A DNA stretch of 64,000 nucleotides, taken from contig JAHCBA010000027.1 in the NCBI GenBank assembly GCA_019634625.1, positions 19,596 through 83,595 on the forward strand, given 5' to 3'. Source of the DNA: Verrucomicrobiia bacterium. GTDB taxonomy: Bacteria > Verrucomicrobiota > Verrucomicrobiia > Limisphaerales > CAIMTB01. A program made the position numbers and the translations under genes. Positions 45,392 through 53,632 of this stretch are shown here, one piece after another (position 1 is the stretch's first letter; each line of letters begins with the position of its first letter). The notes under the pieces were generated by a model. That model did no database searches and was not told the DNA's origin. It saw nothing but the letters and a program-made list of their open reading frames with translations.

Positions 45392-47038
45392 TCAGTCGCG
45401 ATTCGAATCCGGACCCCATTTCCTCGACGCGGACTGGAGGAACCAGGTTGGCATGACGCCGTGGTCCCGCACCTCGACGTTTCCGCGGGGCTCGAACGTG
45501 TATCCCGCACCCACCGCGCGGCGGAAGGCATCGGTGACGTGAATCCGACCCGGAAGGCTCGAGGCTTCCATGCGGCTGGCGAGATTCACGGTGGCGCCCC
45601 AAAGGTCGTAGCTGAACCGGTTTCGTCCGATGATGCCCGCCACGACGGGCCCGGTATGGATTCCCACCCGCAACTGGACGGGGACCGGGAAGGGATGGGA
45701 GTGCTGGCTCATGTGTTCGACGAGTCCGAGTGCCAGCCGGGCGATGGCTGCGGCGTGGTCGGGTCGCGGGGATGGCAGACCGCCCACGACCATGTAGGCG
45801 TCGCCGATGGTCTTGATTTTCTCGAGGCGTTGCTGTTCGGCGAGGAGATCGAACCCTGAGAAGAGGTCGTCGAGCCAGCGCACCAGTTCGACCGACGAGA
45901 TGCGCCGGGTCAGTTCGGTGAAGCCGACCACGTCGGCGAACAGGACGGTCACCTCCGCGAGGGTGTCCACGATCGTGGTCTCCCCGTGCTTGAGCCGGGC
46001 CGCGATGGCGTCGGGCAGGATGTTGTGGAGCAGCAATTCCGATTTCCGGCGTTCGGCTTCGATGGTTTCGAGGTAGGCGCGTTCCTGTTTTCGGAGGCGG
46101 CATCGTTCGAGGCAGGTGTCGATGCGGGTATGGAGGAGGACCGGATTCACGGGCTTGGCCAGGTAGTCCTCCGCGCCCATCAGCAGGCAGCGCACGACGC
46201 TGTCCATCTCGTCCAGCGCGGACAGCATGATCACGGGCACCTCGTGCCAGACGGGATGGGCTTTGAATTCGGCGAGCAAACGGTCACCGCCGATGTCCGG
46301 CATGATCAGGTCGAGGAGGATGAGGTCCGGGAGTTCCTCGTGCAGCGCCTCGATTGCGGCACGGGCATTGGCCGCGGTTCGGACGCGATGGCCCTGACGA
46401 CCGAGGCGTCGCGACAGGAGTTCGAGGTTGCCGGGATCATCGTCCACCAGCAGCACGCGGGCCCGGCGCGACGCCTCGGGCGGGGGTTGAACGGGGTGGG
46501 CATGACGCGAGAGGGCGAGGGCATCGGGTCGGGTCAGCGAGGTCACCGCCGGGCGCGCCGTTCTCAGGGCTTCGAACCAGTCGGTGACGGGGAGGTTGTC
46601 GAGGTGTGCCAACAGGTCACGGGCGGCCGCGCCGATGCGCTCGAGGTCGGGGATCAGCGATGCGGCGGTGTTCCCTGCGGACGCCTGTTCAACCAGCATC
46701 TCGCTGTAGCCGATGGCAGGATTGAGGGGGGTGCGAAGTTCGGCGCGCAAGCGGCCCAGGTCGGGGATCCCTGAACCGAAGGGGTCGGGCGCCAGTTCGT
46801 CGCGAATGCGATTCACGAGCTGGCGGCCGGCCAGTTCGATGCGCTGGAGATCGGGCAGCCAGTCGGTCAGTCCCAGCGCCGCCGCCTCTTCCTGGAGGAG
46901 TTCGGCGTATCCCTGGATCTGGGCGGCGGGGGTTCTCAATTGATGACGCAGGCGTGCCAGCGGATCGATTGCGGCGGTGTCGTCGGTCGATCCGTCCGGG
47001 CGGGCGGGACCCGGGGACTGGGGCGGTGGCGGGTTCAC
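45392..47038 (-). CDS. Class III adenylate/guanylate cyclase with two DHp-like domains and a receiver
   Basis: 548 aa from GTG 47038, which overlaps the preceding receiver gene stop. Two histidine-kinase dimerisation-like segments come first: RLRHQLRTPAAQIQGYAELL (His32 kept) and RAELRTPLNPAIGYSEMLV (Ala99 instead of His); no ATPase domain follows. Receiver about 194-305 (VLLVDDD, phospho-acceptor Asp243, KPVNP). Cyclase about 360-520: VTVLFADVVGFTELT (Asp369), KIKTIGDAYMVVGG (Asp413) and YDLWGATVNLASRME. Likely makes cAMP or cGMP under control of phosphorylation. Confidence 0.93.
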   Translation of the reverse strand: MNPPPPQSPGPARPDGSTDDTAAIDPLARLRHQLRTPAAQIQGYAELLQEEAAALGLTDWLPDLQRIELAGRQLVNRIRDELAPDPFGSGIPDLGRLRAELRTPLNPAIGYSEMLVEQASAGNTAASLIPDLERIGAAARDLLAHLDNLPVTDWFEALRTARPAVTSLTRPDALALSRHAHPVQPPPEASRRARVLLVDDDPGNLELLSRRLGRQGHRVRTAANARAAIEALHEELPDLILLDLIMPDIGGDRLLAEFKAHPVWHEVPVIMLSALDEMDSVVRCLLMGAEDYLAKPVNPVLLHTRIDTCLERCRLRKQERAYLETIEAERRKSELLLHNILPDAIAARLKHGETTIVDTLAEVTVLFADVVGFTELTRRISSVELVRWLDDLFSGFDLLAEQQRLEKIKTIGDAYMVVGGLPSPRPDHAAAIARLALGLVEHMSQHSHPFPVPVQLRVGIHTGPVVAGIIGRNRFSYDLWGATVNLASRMEASSLPGRIHVTDAFRRAVGAGYTFEPRGNVEVRDHGVMPTWFLQSASRKWGPDSNRD

Positions 47039-47412
47039 GGGGACGCGGCGGGTGGAAGCAGCGCCCCGATCTTTCCGAGGAGGCGTGCGAGTTCCACCGG
47101 TTTGGTGTCGTAATCGTCGCAACCGGCCGCCCGCGCCTGATCTTCATCGGTGCTCATGGCATGGGCGGTGAGGGCGATGACGGGAATCTGGCGAAGCGTT
47201 GGGTCGGCCTTCAACCGTCGTGTGACCTCCCACCCGTCCACGCCGGGCAGACTCATATCCATCAGGATCAGGTCCGGGCGTTCCCGCGCCGCGAGATCGA
47301 GACCTTCGTGGCCATCCACGGCGCAGAGGATCTCGAAGCCACGGCGTTGCAGCCGGCGGGAGAGCATGTCGCGGTTCATTTCGTTGTCTTCGACCAGAAG
47401 GATCCGCGGCAT
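47035..47412 (-). CDS. Single-domain response regulator
   Basis: 125 aa. A stand-alone receiver: LLVEDNEMNRDMLSRRLQRR with the acidic pocket, phospho-acceptor Asp in DLILMDMSLPGVDG (about residue 52), VIALTAHAM with the switch threonine, and DYDTKPVELARLLGKIG with the conserved lysine. No output domain. Its stop overlaps the cyclase gene start, and the LamG-7TM kinase lies just upstream, so it may shuttle phosphate between them. Confidence 0.95.
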   Translation of the reverse strand: MPRILLVEDNEMNRDMLSRRLQRRGFEILCAVDGHEGLDLAARERPDLILMDMSLPGVDGWEVTRRLKADPTLRQIPVIALTAHAMSTDEDQARAAGCDDYDTKPVELARLLGKIGALLPPAASP

Positions 47413-47495
47413 GGGGTGAGGATCGTGTCGCGGACGCCATCGTCCAGTGCGATGTGATGGACAGGCGTGGTGGGGTGAGGAGCGATCGAGGGGTG

Positions 47496-49958
47496 CTAGG
47501 CCTGCGGGAGTTGCGGGGTGGCCGGCGGGGCGTCCAGGACCGGGGGGGATGGTCCGAGGACGGGCAGGGTGAGGGAGAAGACCGAGCCGCGTCCGGGTTC
47601 GCTGGTCACGTCGAGGTCACCGCCCAGCATGCGTGCGAAGCGGCGGCTGATGGCCAGGCCGAGCCCCGTGCCTCCGTATTGGGCATGGGTGCGGGCGTCG
47701 GCCTGGCTGAAGGGTTCGAAGATCCGTTGCAGTTGTTCCGGGTGAATGCCGATGCCGGTGTCGCGGACCGCGAACAGGAGGATGTCCTGCGGCGGAGAGG
47801 GTGGGACGACGCCGGGGGTGTCAGGGGGCGCGACGGAATTGGCCGGGGGCGAATCGGCTTCGCGGGGGGTGCGGGGACGGCTGGCCGAGGCGCGGACTTC
47901 GAGGCGGACGTCGCCCTGGGTGGTGAATTTCGAGGCATTGGAGAGGAGGTTGAAGAGGATCTGGCGGAGGCGCGTGGGATCGGAACGGAGCGGGGGAAGG
48001 TCCGTGGGGCAATCGACGACGAACCGGTTTCCGTTGCGTGCCATGAGGGGTGCCACGAGGCCGGCGACGCTGTGGACGACGGGCGGGACCTCGATGGGTT
48101 CAATGGCGGCCTCGAGGCGACCCGCTTCGATCTTGGACAGGTCGAGGATGTCGTTGATGAGTTCGAGTTGGTGACGTGCGGCGATCTGGATTCGTTCCAG
48201 GTCGGGGACCAGTTTCTGCGCGCCCGATTCGGGGGCTTCCTCGGCCAGCATCTCGCTGTAGCCGATGATCGCATTCAGGGGTGTCCGCAGCTCGTGGCTG
48301 ACACTCGCGAGGAAGCGGGACTTGGCGGTATTGGCGGCGTCGGCCAGTTCCTTGGCTGCGGCGAGTTCCTGGCGTTGCCGCTCGATTTCCTCGTTGGCTC
48401 CGCGGAGGCGGCGATTCGACTCCGCCAGGTCGCGGGTTTGCTCCTCCAGTTTCCGGGTCGCCATGGCATACCCTCGCGCGAGGTGGACCGAGGTGGCGCA
48501 GAAGAAGGCGACGACGCCGAGCTGGTTGAAGGTGATGCCACCGAGGAGGGGCGCCTCCACCCCGGCGCCGGCGAGGATGATGAGCGCGCCGAGGCCGCAG
48601 CCGATGCTGCGGCTTCCCGGAAGATCCGTCCGCCATGCGCGCACGGCGATCGCGACCACCCGGATCGCGCAGTACACGATGACGCCCACGCCCGCGACCC
48701 CGAAGGTGCCCGCCACCAGCCCGGTATGGGTGAAGAACAACTCGTTGACCAGCAGGACGACCGAGCAGGTCACGGCGAGGCCGACCAGACCCCGCGCCGG
48801 CGGACGGTCGCCGGGTGCGAAGAGCAGTTGGAAGAGACGCAGAACGAGCACCGCCAGCACCGGCAGCCAGTGCTGGGTCACGTCCCACAGCGCCAGGAGC
48901 GGCCAACTCATCGTCGCCCCCAGTCCGCTGATGAGTGCGAAGTACAGATGGGCCCGGGCCCCGGGCTGGAACGCGAACAGGAGCGCATGCAGGAGGCAGA
49001 ACGCCGTCAGCAGCCCGCCCACGAAGCTGATCCCCACCGCCCCGGACAACCGTTCGCCATGCCCGCCGGCGGAGATCCGGGTCCTGCCCGGTCCACCTTG
49101 AAGGGTCTCGACGGTATCGAGGCCCTCCGCGGATCCGGGAAGCGTGACCGCCTCGATCCGCGCACCGTCGCGGAGCCCGGCCAGGGTCTGGCCGGGTTCG
49201 AAGCGTGCCAGCAACACCAGCCCGGACTCGCCGGGTTCCACGCTCCGGAACAGGTCCGCCCGTATCTCCTCCGTGGTCCGTTCCCGGTCCCACACGCGGA
49301 ACTCGGCGATGGCGCCGCGGAACGGCGTCTCCCGATCGGCGTCGGTGACCGACCTGCCGAGAAGGAACCGTCCGTCGGGCGATGCATCGGCGAAACTTCC
49401 GGTATGGGGATGCACGGGGAGGAGGGGCACTCCGTTCAGATGGAGGCGCATGCCGGCGTGGCCGAGGGACGCCGCCACATGGACCCAGCGTCCGGTGGGG
49501 ACGATGTCGGACATCACCAGCCAACGCAGTCCGCCCTCGCGCCGGGCGGACACCAGGGCGAGGTCCCTGCCGTCGCGGCTCATCAGGCTGAGGTCGCGTC
49601 GAGGCCGGCCGTAGTTGAAGATCCGCCGTGAAGCGCCCAGTTCGTCCCAACGCACCCAGCATTCGATGGTGGCGGCGGACAGGTCTCGCACCGGGGCGAC
49701 CGGCAATTCGGCATGGGCGCCGCCGCCGGCGAGGATCAGCGCATGGGCAGGGCGGCCAGCGGGGGACGACGGGGATACGGCTTCGCCAGCGGACGCCATC
49801 CGGGCGGTCAGGCCTGCCAGTGCGATCAGGAGCCCCAGGCCCAGGACCCTGGCTGGGATGCGGGATACGGGGATGAATGGGCAGGGTTGCCCCTGGGTTC
49901 GGAGGGCATCACGGACGACGGGCCAGCCTCGCAGGGGCTGCCTTGGGGAGGGGTGCAT
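47496..49958 (-). CDS. LamG-7TM sensor histidine kinase
   Basis: 820 aa from ATG 49958; a further 28 upstream codons look spurious. A signal region is followed by a LamG/concanavalin-like domain about 50-240 (ATIECWVRWDELGASRRIFN; WVHVAASLGHAGMRLHLNGV), then about seven hydrophobic segments (7TMR-DISM-like), coiled coil, DHp box SVSHELRTPLNAIIGYSEML, N box LFNLLSNASKFT and G boxes VRDTGIGIHPEQL, GGTGLGLAIS. No receiver is fused. The periplasmic LamG domain suggests sensing of a sugar or surface polymer. It is 84 nt before the receiver. Confidence 0.93.
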   Translation of the reverse strand: MHPSPRQPLRGWPVVRDALRTQGQPCPFIPVSRIPARVLGLGLLIALAGLTARMASAGEAVSPSSPAGRPAHALILAGGGAHAELPVAPVRDLSAATIECWVRWDELGASRRIFNYGRPRRDLSLMSRDGRDLALVSARREGGLRWLVMSDIVPTGRWVHVAASLGHAGMRLHLNGVPLLPVHPHTGSFADASPDGRFLLGRSVTDADRETPFRGAIAEFRVWDRERTTEEIRADLFRSVEPGESGLVLLARFEPGQTLAGLRDGARIEAVTLPGSAEGLDTVETLQGGPGRTRISAGGHGERLSGAVGISFVGGLLTAFCLLHALLFAFQPGARAHLYFALISGLGATMSWPLLALWDVTQHWLPVLAVLVLRLFQLLFAPGDRPPARGLVGLAVTCSVVLLVNELFFTHTGLVAGTFGVAGVGVIVYCAIRVVAIAVRAWRTDLPGSRSIGCGLGALIILAGAGVEAPLLGGITFNQLGVVAFFCATSVHLARGYAMATRKLEEQTRDLAESNRRLRGANEEIERQRQELAAAKELADAANTAKSRFLASVSHELRTPLNAIIGYSEMLAEEAPESGAQKLVPDLERIQIAARHQLELINDILDLSKIEAGRLEAAIEPIEVPPVVHSVAGLVAPLMARNGNRFVVDCPTDLPPLRSDPTRLRQILFNLLSNASKFTTQGDVRLEVRASASRPRTPREADSPPANSVAPPDTPGVVPPSPPQDILLFAVRDTGIGIHPEQLQRIFEPFSQADARTHAQYGGTGLGLAISRRFARMLGGDLDVTSEPGRGSVFSLTLPVLGPSPPVLDAPPATPQLPQA

Positions 49959-50038
49959 GGCGGGTGCAGGTCCGTGAGGACGGACGTCCGCGCTTTCGGG
50001 GTGCGAACGCCGGTCGATTGAGAACCGAACCCTCCGAA

Positions 50039-50470
50039 TCAATCCAGCCGGTAGGGGTGGGAATCGGATGGGTCGAGCGGATGGGGTGCGAATTCGATGG
50101 CCCAGCCCGGGGTGACGGTTTGCAGGGCATGGGCGACACCCGGTTCGATGCGGGCGAGGTCGCCGGGGTGCAGATCGAGGGCGATGCGTTGCCGGTCGGC
50201 AGGGTCCTCGGCGAGGAGCGTCACGGCGCCCGAGATGAGGTAGAGGGATTCGCGTTTGCGCTGGTGGACGTGATGGCCGCGGACGCCGCCGGCCTGGAGT
50301 TCGAGGACGGCCAGGTAATGGACGGCCTCGTCGCCGTCGCGGAGTTGCGCGAGTTCGCCCTGGGGCAGGCGGAGACGTTTGCGGACTGGGGCGTCGGCGG
50401 GGAGGGGGATGGGGAGGACCGGCAGGGATTCGACGGTCAGCCTTCCGGAAAGGAACTGACGCGTGGTCAT
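50039..50470 (-). CDS. Cupin domain protein
   Basis: 143 aa from ATG 50470. Single cupin barrel: VLELQAGGVRGHHVHQRKRE (the HxH metal site), SLYLISGAVTLLAEDPADRQ, LDLHPGDLARIEPGVAHALQ, and a hydrophobic C-terminal strand. Similar to small cupins near capsule or cell-wall genes, but no specific substrate is apparent. It starts 38 nt downstream of the korB stop and runs in the same direction. Confidence 0.85.
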   Translation of the reverse strand: MTTRQFLSGRLTVESLPVLPIPLPADAPVRKRLRLPQGELAQLRDGDEAVHYLAVLELQAGGVRGHHVHQRKRESLYLISGAVTLLAEDPADRQRIALDLHPGDLARIEPGVAHALQTVTPGWAIEFAPHPLDPSDSHPYRLD

Positions 50471-50508
50471 GGCCGGCTGGGCGGAGGGGATGACGGCCGG
50501 ACGGGGGG

Positions 50509-51453
50509 CTATTTCATCCGGTCGAAGGTTTTCTGAAGGATCTGCCAGGGTTCGAGTCCGGGCACCCTGGCACGCGCCTCGGCGACGATCTTCGCCTCGA
50601 GGGCGTTCTTGGTGGGGCGTTGAACGCGGTGGAAGATGCCGAAACGCCCGGGGAAGGGTTCTGCGGCGAGGCGATATGCGGCGGCCTCGTCGGTGACATC
50701 GTGGTCCTCGGGGATTTCGAGGAACTGGCCGCCCTTGCGGGGGTTGGAGGCATCGAAGGCGGCGGGGTAGAACTCGACGCATTCGCTGAGGCATTGGATG
50801 AAGGAGAAGCCGTCGTGGTCCATGGCGGCCTCCATCATGCGGAGCAGGTGGGCGGGGTTGGTGTGGGTGGTGCGGGCGATGAAGGTGGCGCCGGCGGCGA
50901 GGGCCTGTTTGATCGGGTTGATGGGCTGGTCGATGGCGCCCCAGAGGTCGGTCTTGCTCTTGAAGCCGATGGGCGAGGTGGGCGAGGTCTGCTTCTTGGT
51001 CAGGCCATAGACCCAGTTGTCCATGACCACCAGGGTCATCTTGATGTTCTTCCGGGCGGTGTGATTGAAGTGGTTGCCGCCGATCGAGAAGGCGTCGCCG
51101 TCGCCGCTGAAGGCAAACACATGCAGGTCGGAGCGGGAGAGCGAGATGCCGCTGGCGAAGGGCAGGGCGCGTCCGTGGATGAAATGGGCGCCGTGGGCCT
51201 GGACGAAGTAGGGGAAGCGGCTGGAGCAACCGATACCGGCGACGGTGGTGACCTTTTCGTGCCAGAGGCGGCGCTTTTCGATGAGCTTGTAGTAGAGGGC
51301 GAGGACGGAGAAGTCGCCGCAGCCGGGGCACCAGGTGGGATGATCGGCCGCCATTTCCTTCTTCGTCAGCGGCTTCCGCTCGCTGTCGGGAAGGGACGGG
51401 GCCTCGGTCGAGGCCGGGCGGGGAGGGGGGGCGAAGGGGATGGGGGAACTCAT
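50509..51453 (-). CDS. korB: 2-Oxoacid:ferredoxin oxidoreductase, beta subunit
   Basis: 314 aa. TPP-binding subunit: HPTWCPGCGDFSVLALYYKL holds the first cysteines, VAGIGCSSRFPYFVQAHGAH follows, and the thiamine diphosphate motif is FSGDGDAFSIGGNHF with MDNWVYGLTKKQTSPTSP. Oxidatively decarboxylates a 2-oxoacid (probably 2-oxoglutarate by subunit style) and reduces ferredoxin. Its ATG overlaps the korA stop, so both chains are coupled. No separate delta (ferredoxin) subunit is encoded, as expected for the two-subunit type. Confidence 0.93.
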   Translation of the reverse strand: MSSPIPFAPPPRPASTEAPSLPDSERKPLTKKEMAADHPTWCPGCGDFSVLALYYKLIEKRRLWHEKVTTVAGIGCSSRFPYFVQAHGAHFIHGRALPFASGISLSRSDLHVFAFSGDGDAFSIGGNHFNHTARKNIKMTLVVMDNWVYGLTKKQTSPTSPIGFKSKTDLWGAIDQPINPIKQALAAGATFIARTTHTNPAHLLRMMEAAMDHDGFSFIQCLSECVEFYPAAFDASNPRKGGQFLEIPEDHDVTDEAAAYRLAAEPFPGRFGIFHRVQRPTKNALEAKIVAEARARVPGLEPWQILQKTFDRMK

Positions 51454-53300
51454 CGCAAAGGGGCTTCGTGACCGTTGTTGCGGGCCGACAGGGTTATCAG
51501 GTCGCGGACGCGGTCGAGGATTTCGCGGACCTTCCAGGTGAGGCCGTCGGTTTTGGTGATGCCGGCGATGCGGGGATCGCAGAACCGGGCGCGGAAGATG
51601 CCGGCGAGCTGACCGTAGCCGTAGAGGCCGGCGTCGTTCATCTCGACGACGAAGACATGGCGGAACCGGGCGAGGATTTCGTCGAGGCCGTTGGGCAGGG
51701 GATTGAGGTACTTGAGGTGAAGGGCGGAGTAGGCATGTCCCTCGCGGCGGGCGCGCATGACCGATTCGCGGATTGGGCCCTGGCTGGAACCCCATCCCAC
51801 CAGGAGCACCTCTCCGTCGATGGCGCCGAACACCTCGGGTTTCGGGAGTTCGGCGGCGAGGGCCTGGAGTTTGCGACGCCGCTTGGCGGTCATGGCTGTG
51901 TGCAGCTTGGGCGAACCGGTCGGGTGGCCCATTTCGTCGTGTTCGAGGCCGGTCACCACCGGGTACTTGCCGCTGGCCACCCGGGTTCCGGGGGCGAGGT
52001 GGCGGGTGACGCCGTCGGGAGCGCTGAGGTCGTAGGGTTTGTGGTCGAGGACGGGGGTCAGGTCGGGGGCGAGTTCCTGACAGATGGCCTGGCAATCGGG
52101 TTCATCGAAGGCCTCGATGCGGGTGGCGATGGCCTGATCGGTGAGGATGAAGACGGGCACGCTGTACTTGGTGGCGATATTGACGGCCTCGATGGCGGTG
52201 TAGAAGCAGTCCTCGACATTGGCCGGGGCGAGGACGACGCGGGGGCTGTCGCCGTGGCCGCCGAAGCAGGCGATGTGGAGGTCGCTCTGTTCGACATTGG
52301 TGGGCATGCCGGTGGAGGGGCCGCCGCGCTGGACGTTGACGACGACGAGGGGCATTTCGGCCATGACGCCCCAGCCGATGGCCTCGGTCTTGAGGGCGAT
52401 GCCGGGGCCGCTCGAACCGGTCACCGCCACGCGGCCGGCGTAGCTGGCTCCGAGCGCCATCGAGACGGAGGCGATCTCGTCTTCGCACTGCATGAAGGAA
52501 CCGCCGTACTTCGGGAGTTCACGGCGGAGGGTTTCCATGATGTCGGACCACGGGGTGATGGGGTATCCGGCTCCGAAGCGGACACCGGCGGCGATGAGGC
52601 CGTAGGCGAGGGCTTCGTTGCCATTGGTGACCACCTGTTTCCGGGCCCGCTGCTGCCCGTCCCGAAAGCGGAACAGCTCGACCACGTTGTCGAGCTGGAA
52701 GCTGAACCCGGCATGGAAGGCGGCGAGGGCGTTCTGGGCGATGCTGGGGTCCTTGCCGGTGAAGCGCTCCTGGATGAGGAGTTCGAGCTTGGGGACATTG
52801 AGGTGAAACATCTTCGCCAGCAGGCCCAGCGCGAAGACGTTCTTGCCCTTGTCCCGGCCCACGCCGCCGATGGCCTCGACCGTCCGGCTCGAGATGGGCA
52901 CCGGGATGTGATGGTACGAGCCGTTGGCCTCCTCCCTGGGCTCGACGTGATCCGAGTCGAATACGACGATTCCGCCGGGTTTGAGGGAGTTCAGGTGCTC
53001 GTCGTAGGAGTGTTGATAGAAGGCGAGCAGCACGTCTGCCTCGTCGCCCGAACTGAGGACGTCCTCCGAGCCGATCCGGACCTGGAAGATCGACGGCCCC
53101 CCCGAGATGGTGGAGGGGATCGTCATGAAGGTCATGACGTCCTGCTCGCTCCGGCCGGCGAGTCGGGCGAGGAACCCGCCGATGGCCTGGATGCCGTCCT
53201 GGGAATTGCCCGCGATGCGGATGACCGCCTCGGGGATGTCCGAAATCCGCAACGCGAGCTGCCCTGGTTGCCCTGCTGCGGTCGTAGCTTGGTCACTCAT
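51450..53300 (-). CDS. korA: 2-Oxoacid:ferredoxin oxidoreductase, fused gamma-alpha subunit
   Basis: 616 aa from ATG 53300; a longer reading frame upstream lies in a repeat. The first 190 residues are the gamma domain (SIFQVRIGSEDVLSSGDEAD; PGGIVVFDSDHVE; NVFALGLLAKMFHL), fused to the alpha domain (GNEALAYGLIAAGVRFGAGY; PITPWSDIMETL; FMQCEDEIASVSMALGASYA; GSSGPGIALKTEAIGWGVM; GGPSTGMPTNVEQSDL). Pairs with korB. Typical of the Kor/Oor group in anaerobic or reverse TCA-type metabolism and in aerobes with ferredoxin-linked steps. Confidence 0.94.
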   Translation of the reverse strand: MSDQATTAAGQPGQLALRISDIPEAVIRIAGNSQDGIQAIGGFLARLAGRSEQDVMTFMTIPSTISGGPSIFQVRIGSEDVLSSGDEADVLLAFYQHSYDEHLNSLKPGGIVVFDSDHVEPREEANGSYHHIPVPISSRTVEAIGGVGRDKGKNVFALGLLAKMFHLNVPKLELLIQERFTGKDPSIAQNALAAFHAGFSFQLDNVVELFRFRDGQQRARKQVVTNGNEALAYGLIAAGVRFGAGYPITPWSDIMETLRRELPKYGGSFMQCEDEIASVSMALGASYAGRVAVTGSSGPGIALKTEAIGWGVMAEMPLVVVNVQRGGPSTGMPTNVEQSDLHIACFGGHGDSPRVVLAPANVEDCFYTAIEAVNIATKYSVPVFILTDQAIATRIEAFDEPDCQAICQELAPDLTPVLDHKPYDLSAPDGVTRHLAPGTRVASGKYPVVTGLEHDEMGHPTGSPKLHTAMTAKRRRKLQALAAELPKPEVFGAIDGEVLLVGWGSSQGPIRESVMRARREGHAYSALHLKYLNPLPNGLDEILARFRHVFVVEMNDAGLYGYGQLAGIFRARFCDPRIAGITKTDGLTWKVREILDRVRDLITLSARNNGHEAPLR

Positions 53301-53632
53301 CGAATCAACGTGCTCCCCGCCCTCTTGTTTACGCCTGCGAGTTGACGGGGCGCCTCCGAGGCTCGGATTCGCGAGCTTAAGGCCCCGGGCGGTGGAGTCA
53401 ATTTTGCTCCACGACGGAACGCCGAACAAGGGAGTGGAGCGTTGGGTTGTGGACTCGCGGAGCTCGTCCCTCCGGATTGCTGGCTCCACGCTGAACGGCG
53501 GGGTCCGGGAGCTTGACGCGGGACCCCGGAACCCTAGCCTCTCGACCCGTTCCCATTAGCAAGGCGCATTGGCGTCATTCGCGGGTGGCTTGGCGCTGCC
53601 CGGATACAGGCGGGAACGCAGTCAATCCAATC
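53301..53632. other. Gap between korA and the malectin protein
   Basis: 332 bp between divergent genes. It contains the dispersed repeat copy B (53408-53486). The rest shows no gene; promoters for both sides must lie here but no hexamer pair stands out. Confidence 0.5.
53408..53486 (-). repeat. Dispersed intergenic repeat, copy B
   Basis: Inverted match to 9010-9081, with an identical 23-base core including GAGCTCCGCGAGTCC and a few short gaps elsewhere. Both copies lie just upstream of a gene start and neither is coding. Confidence 0.7.

Noticed and set aside
47454..49631. 725-codon open frame opposite the LamG-7TM kinase
   Set aside because: Antisense shadow; the kinase motifs lie on the minus strand.
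51468..53345. 625-codon open frame opposite korA
   Set aside because: Antisense shadow; korA has complete family motifs.
53301..53489. Extended N-terminus of KorA (63 extra residues)
   Set aside because: The extension translates a dispersed intergenic repeat (RRDELRES...), also found at 9010, so the ATG at 53300 is preferred.
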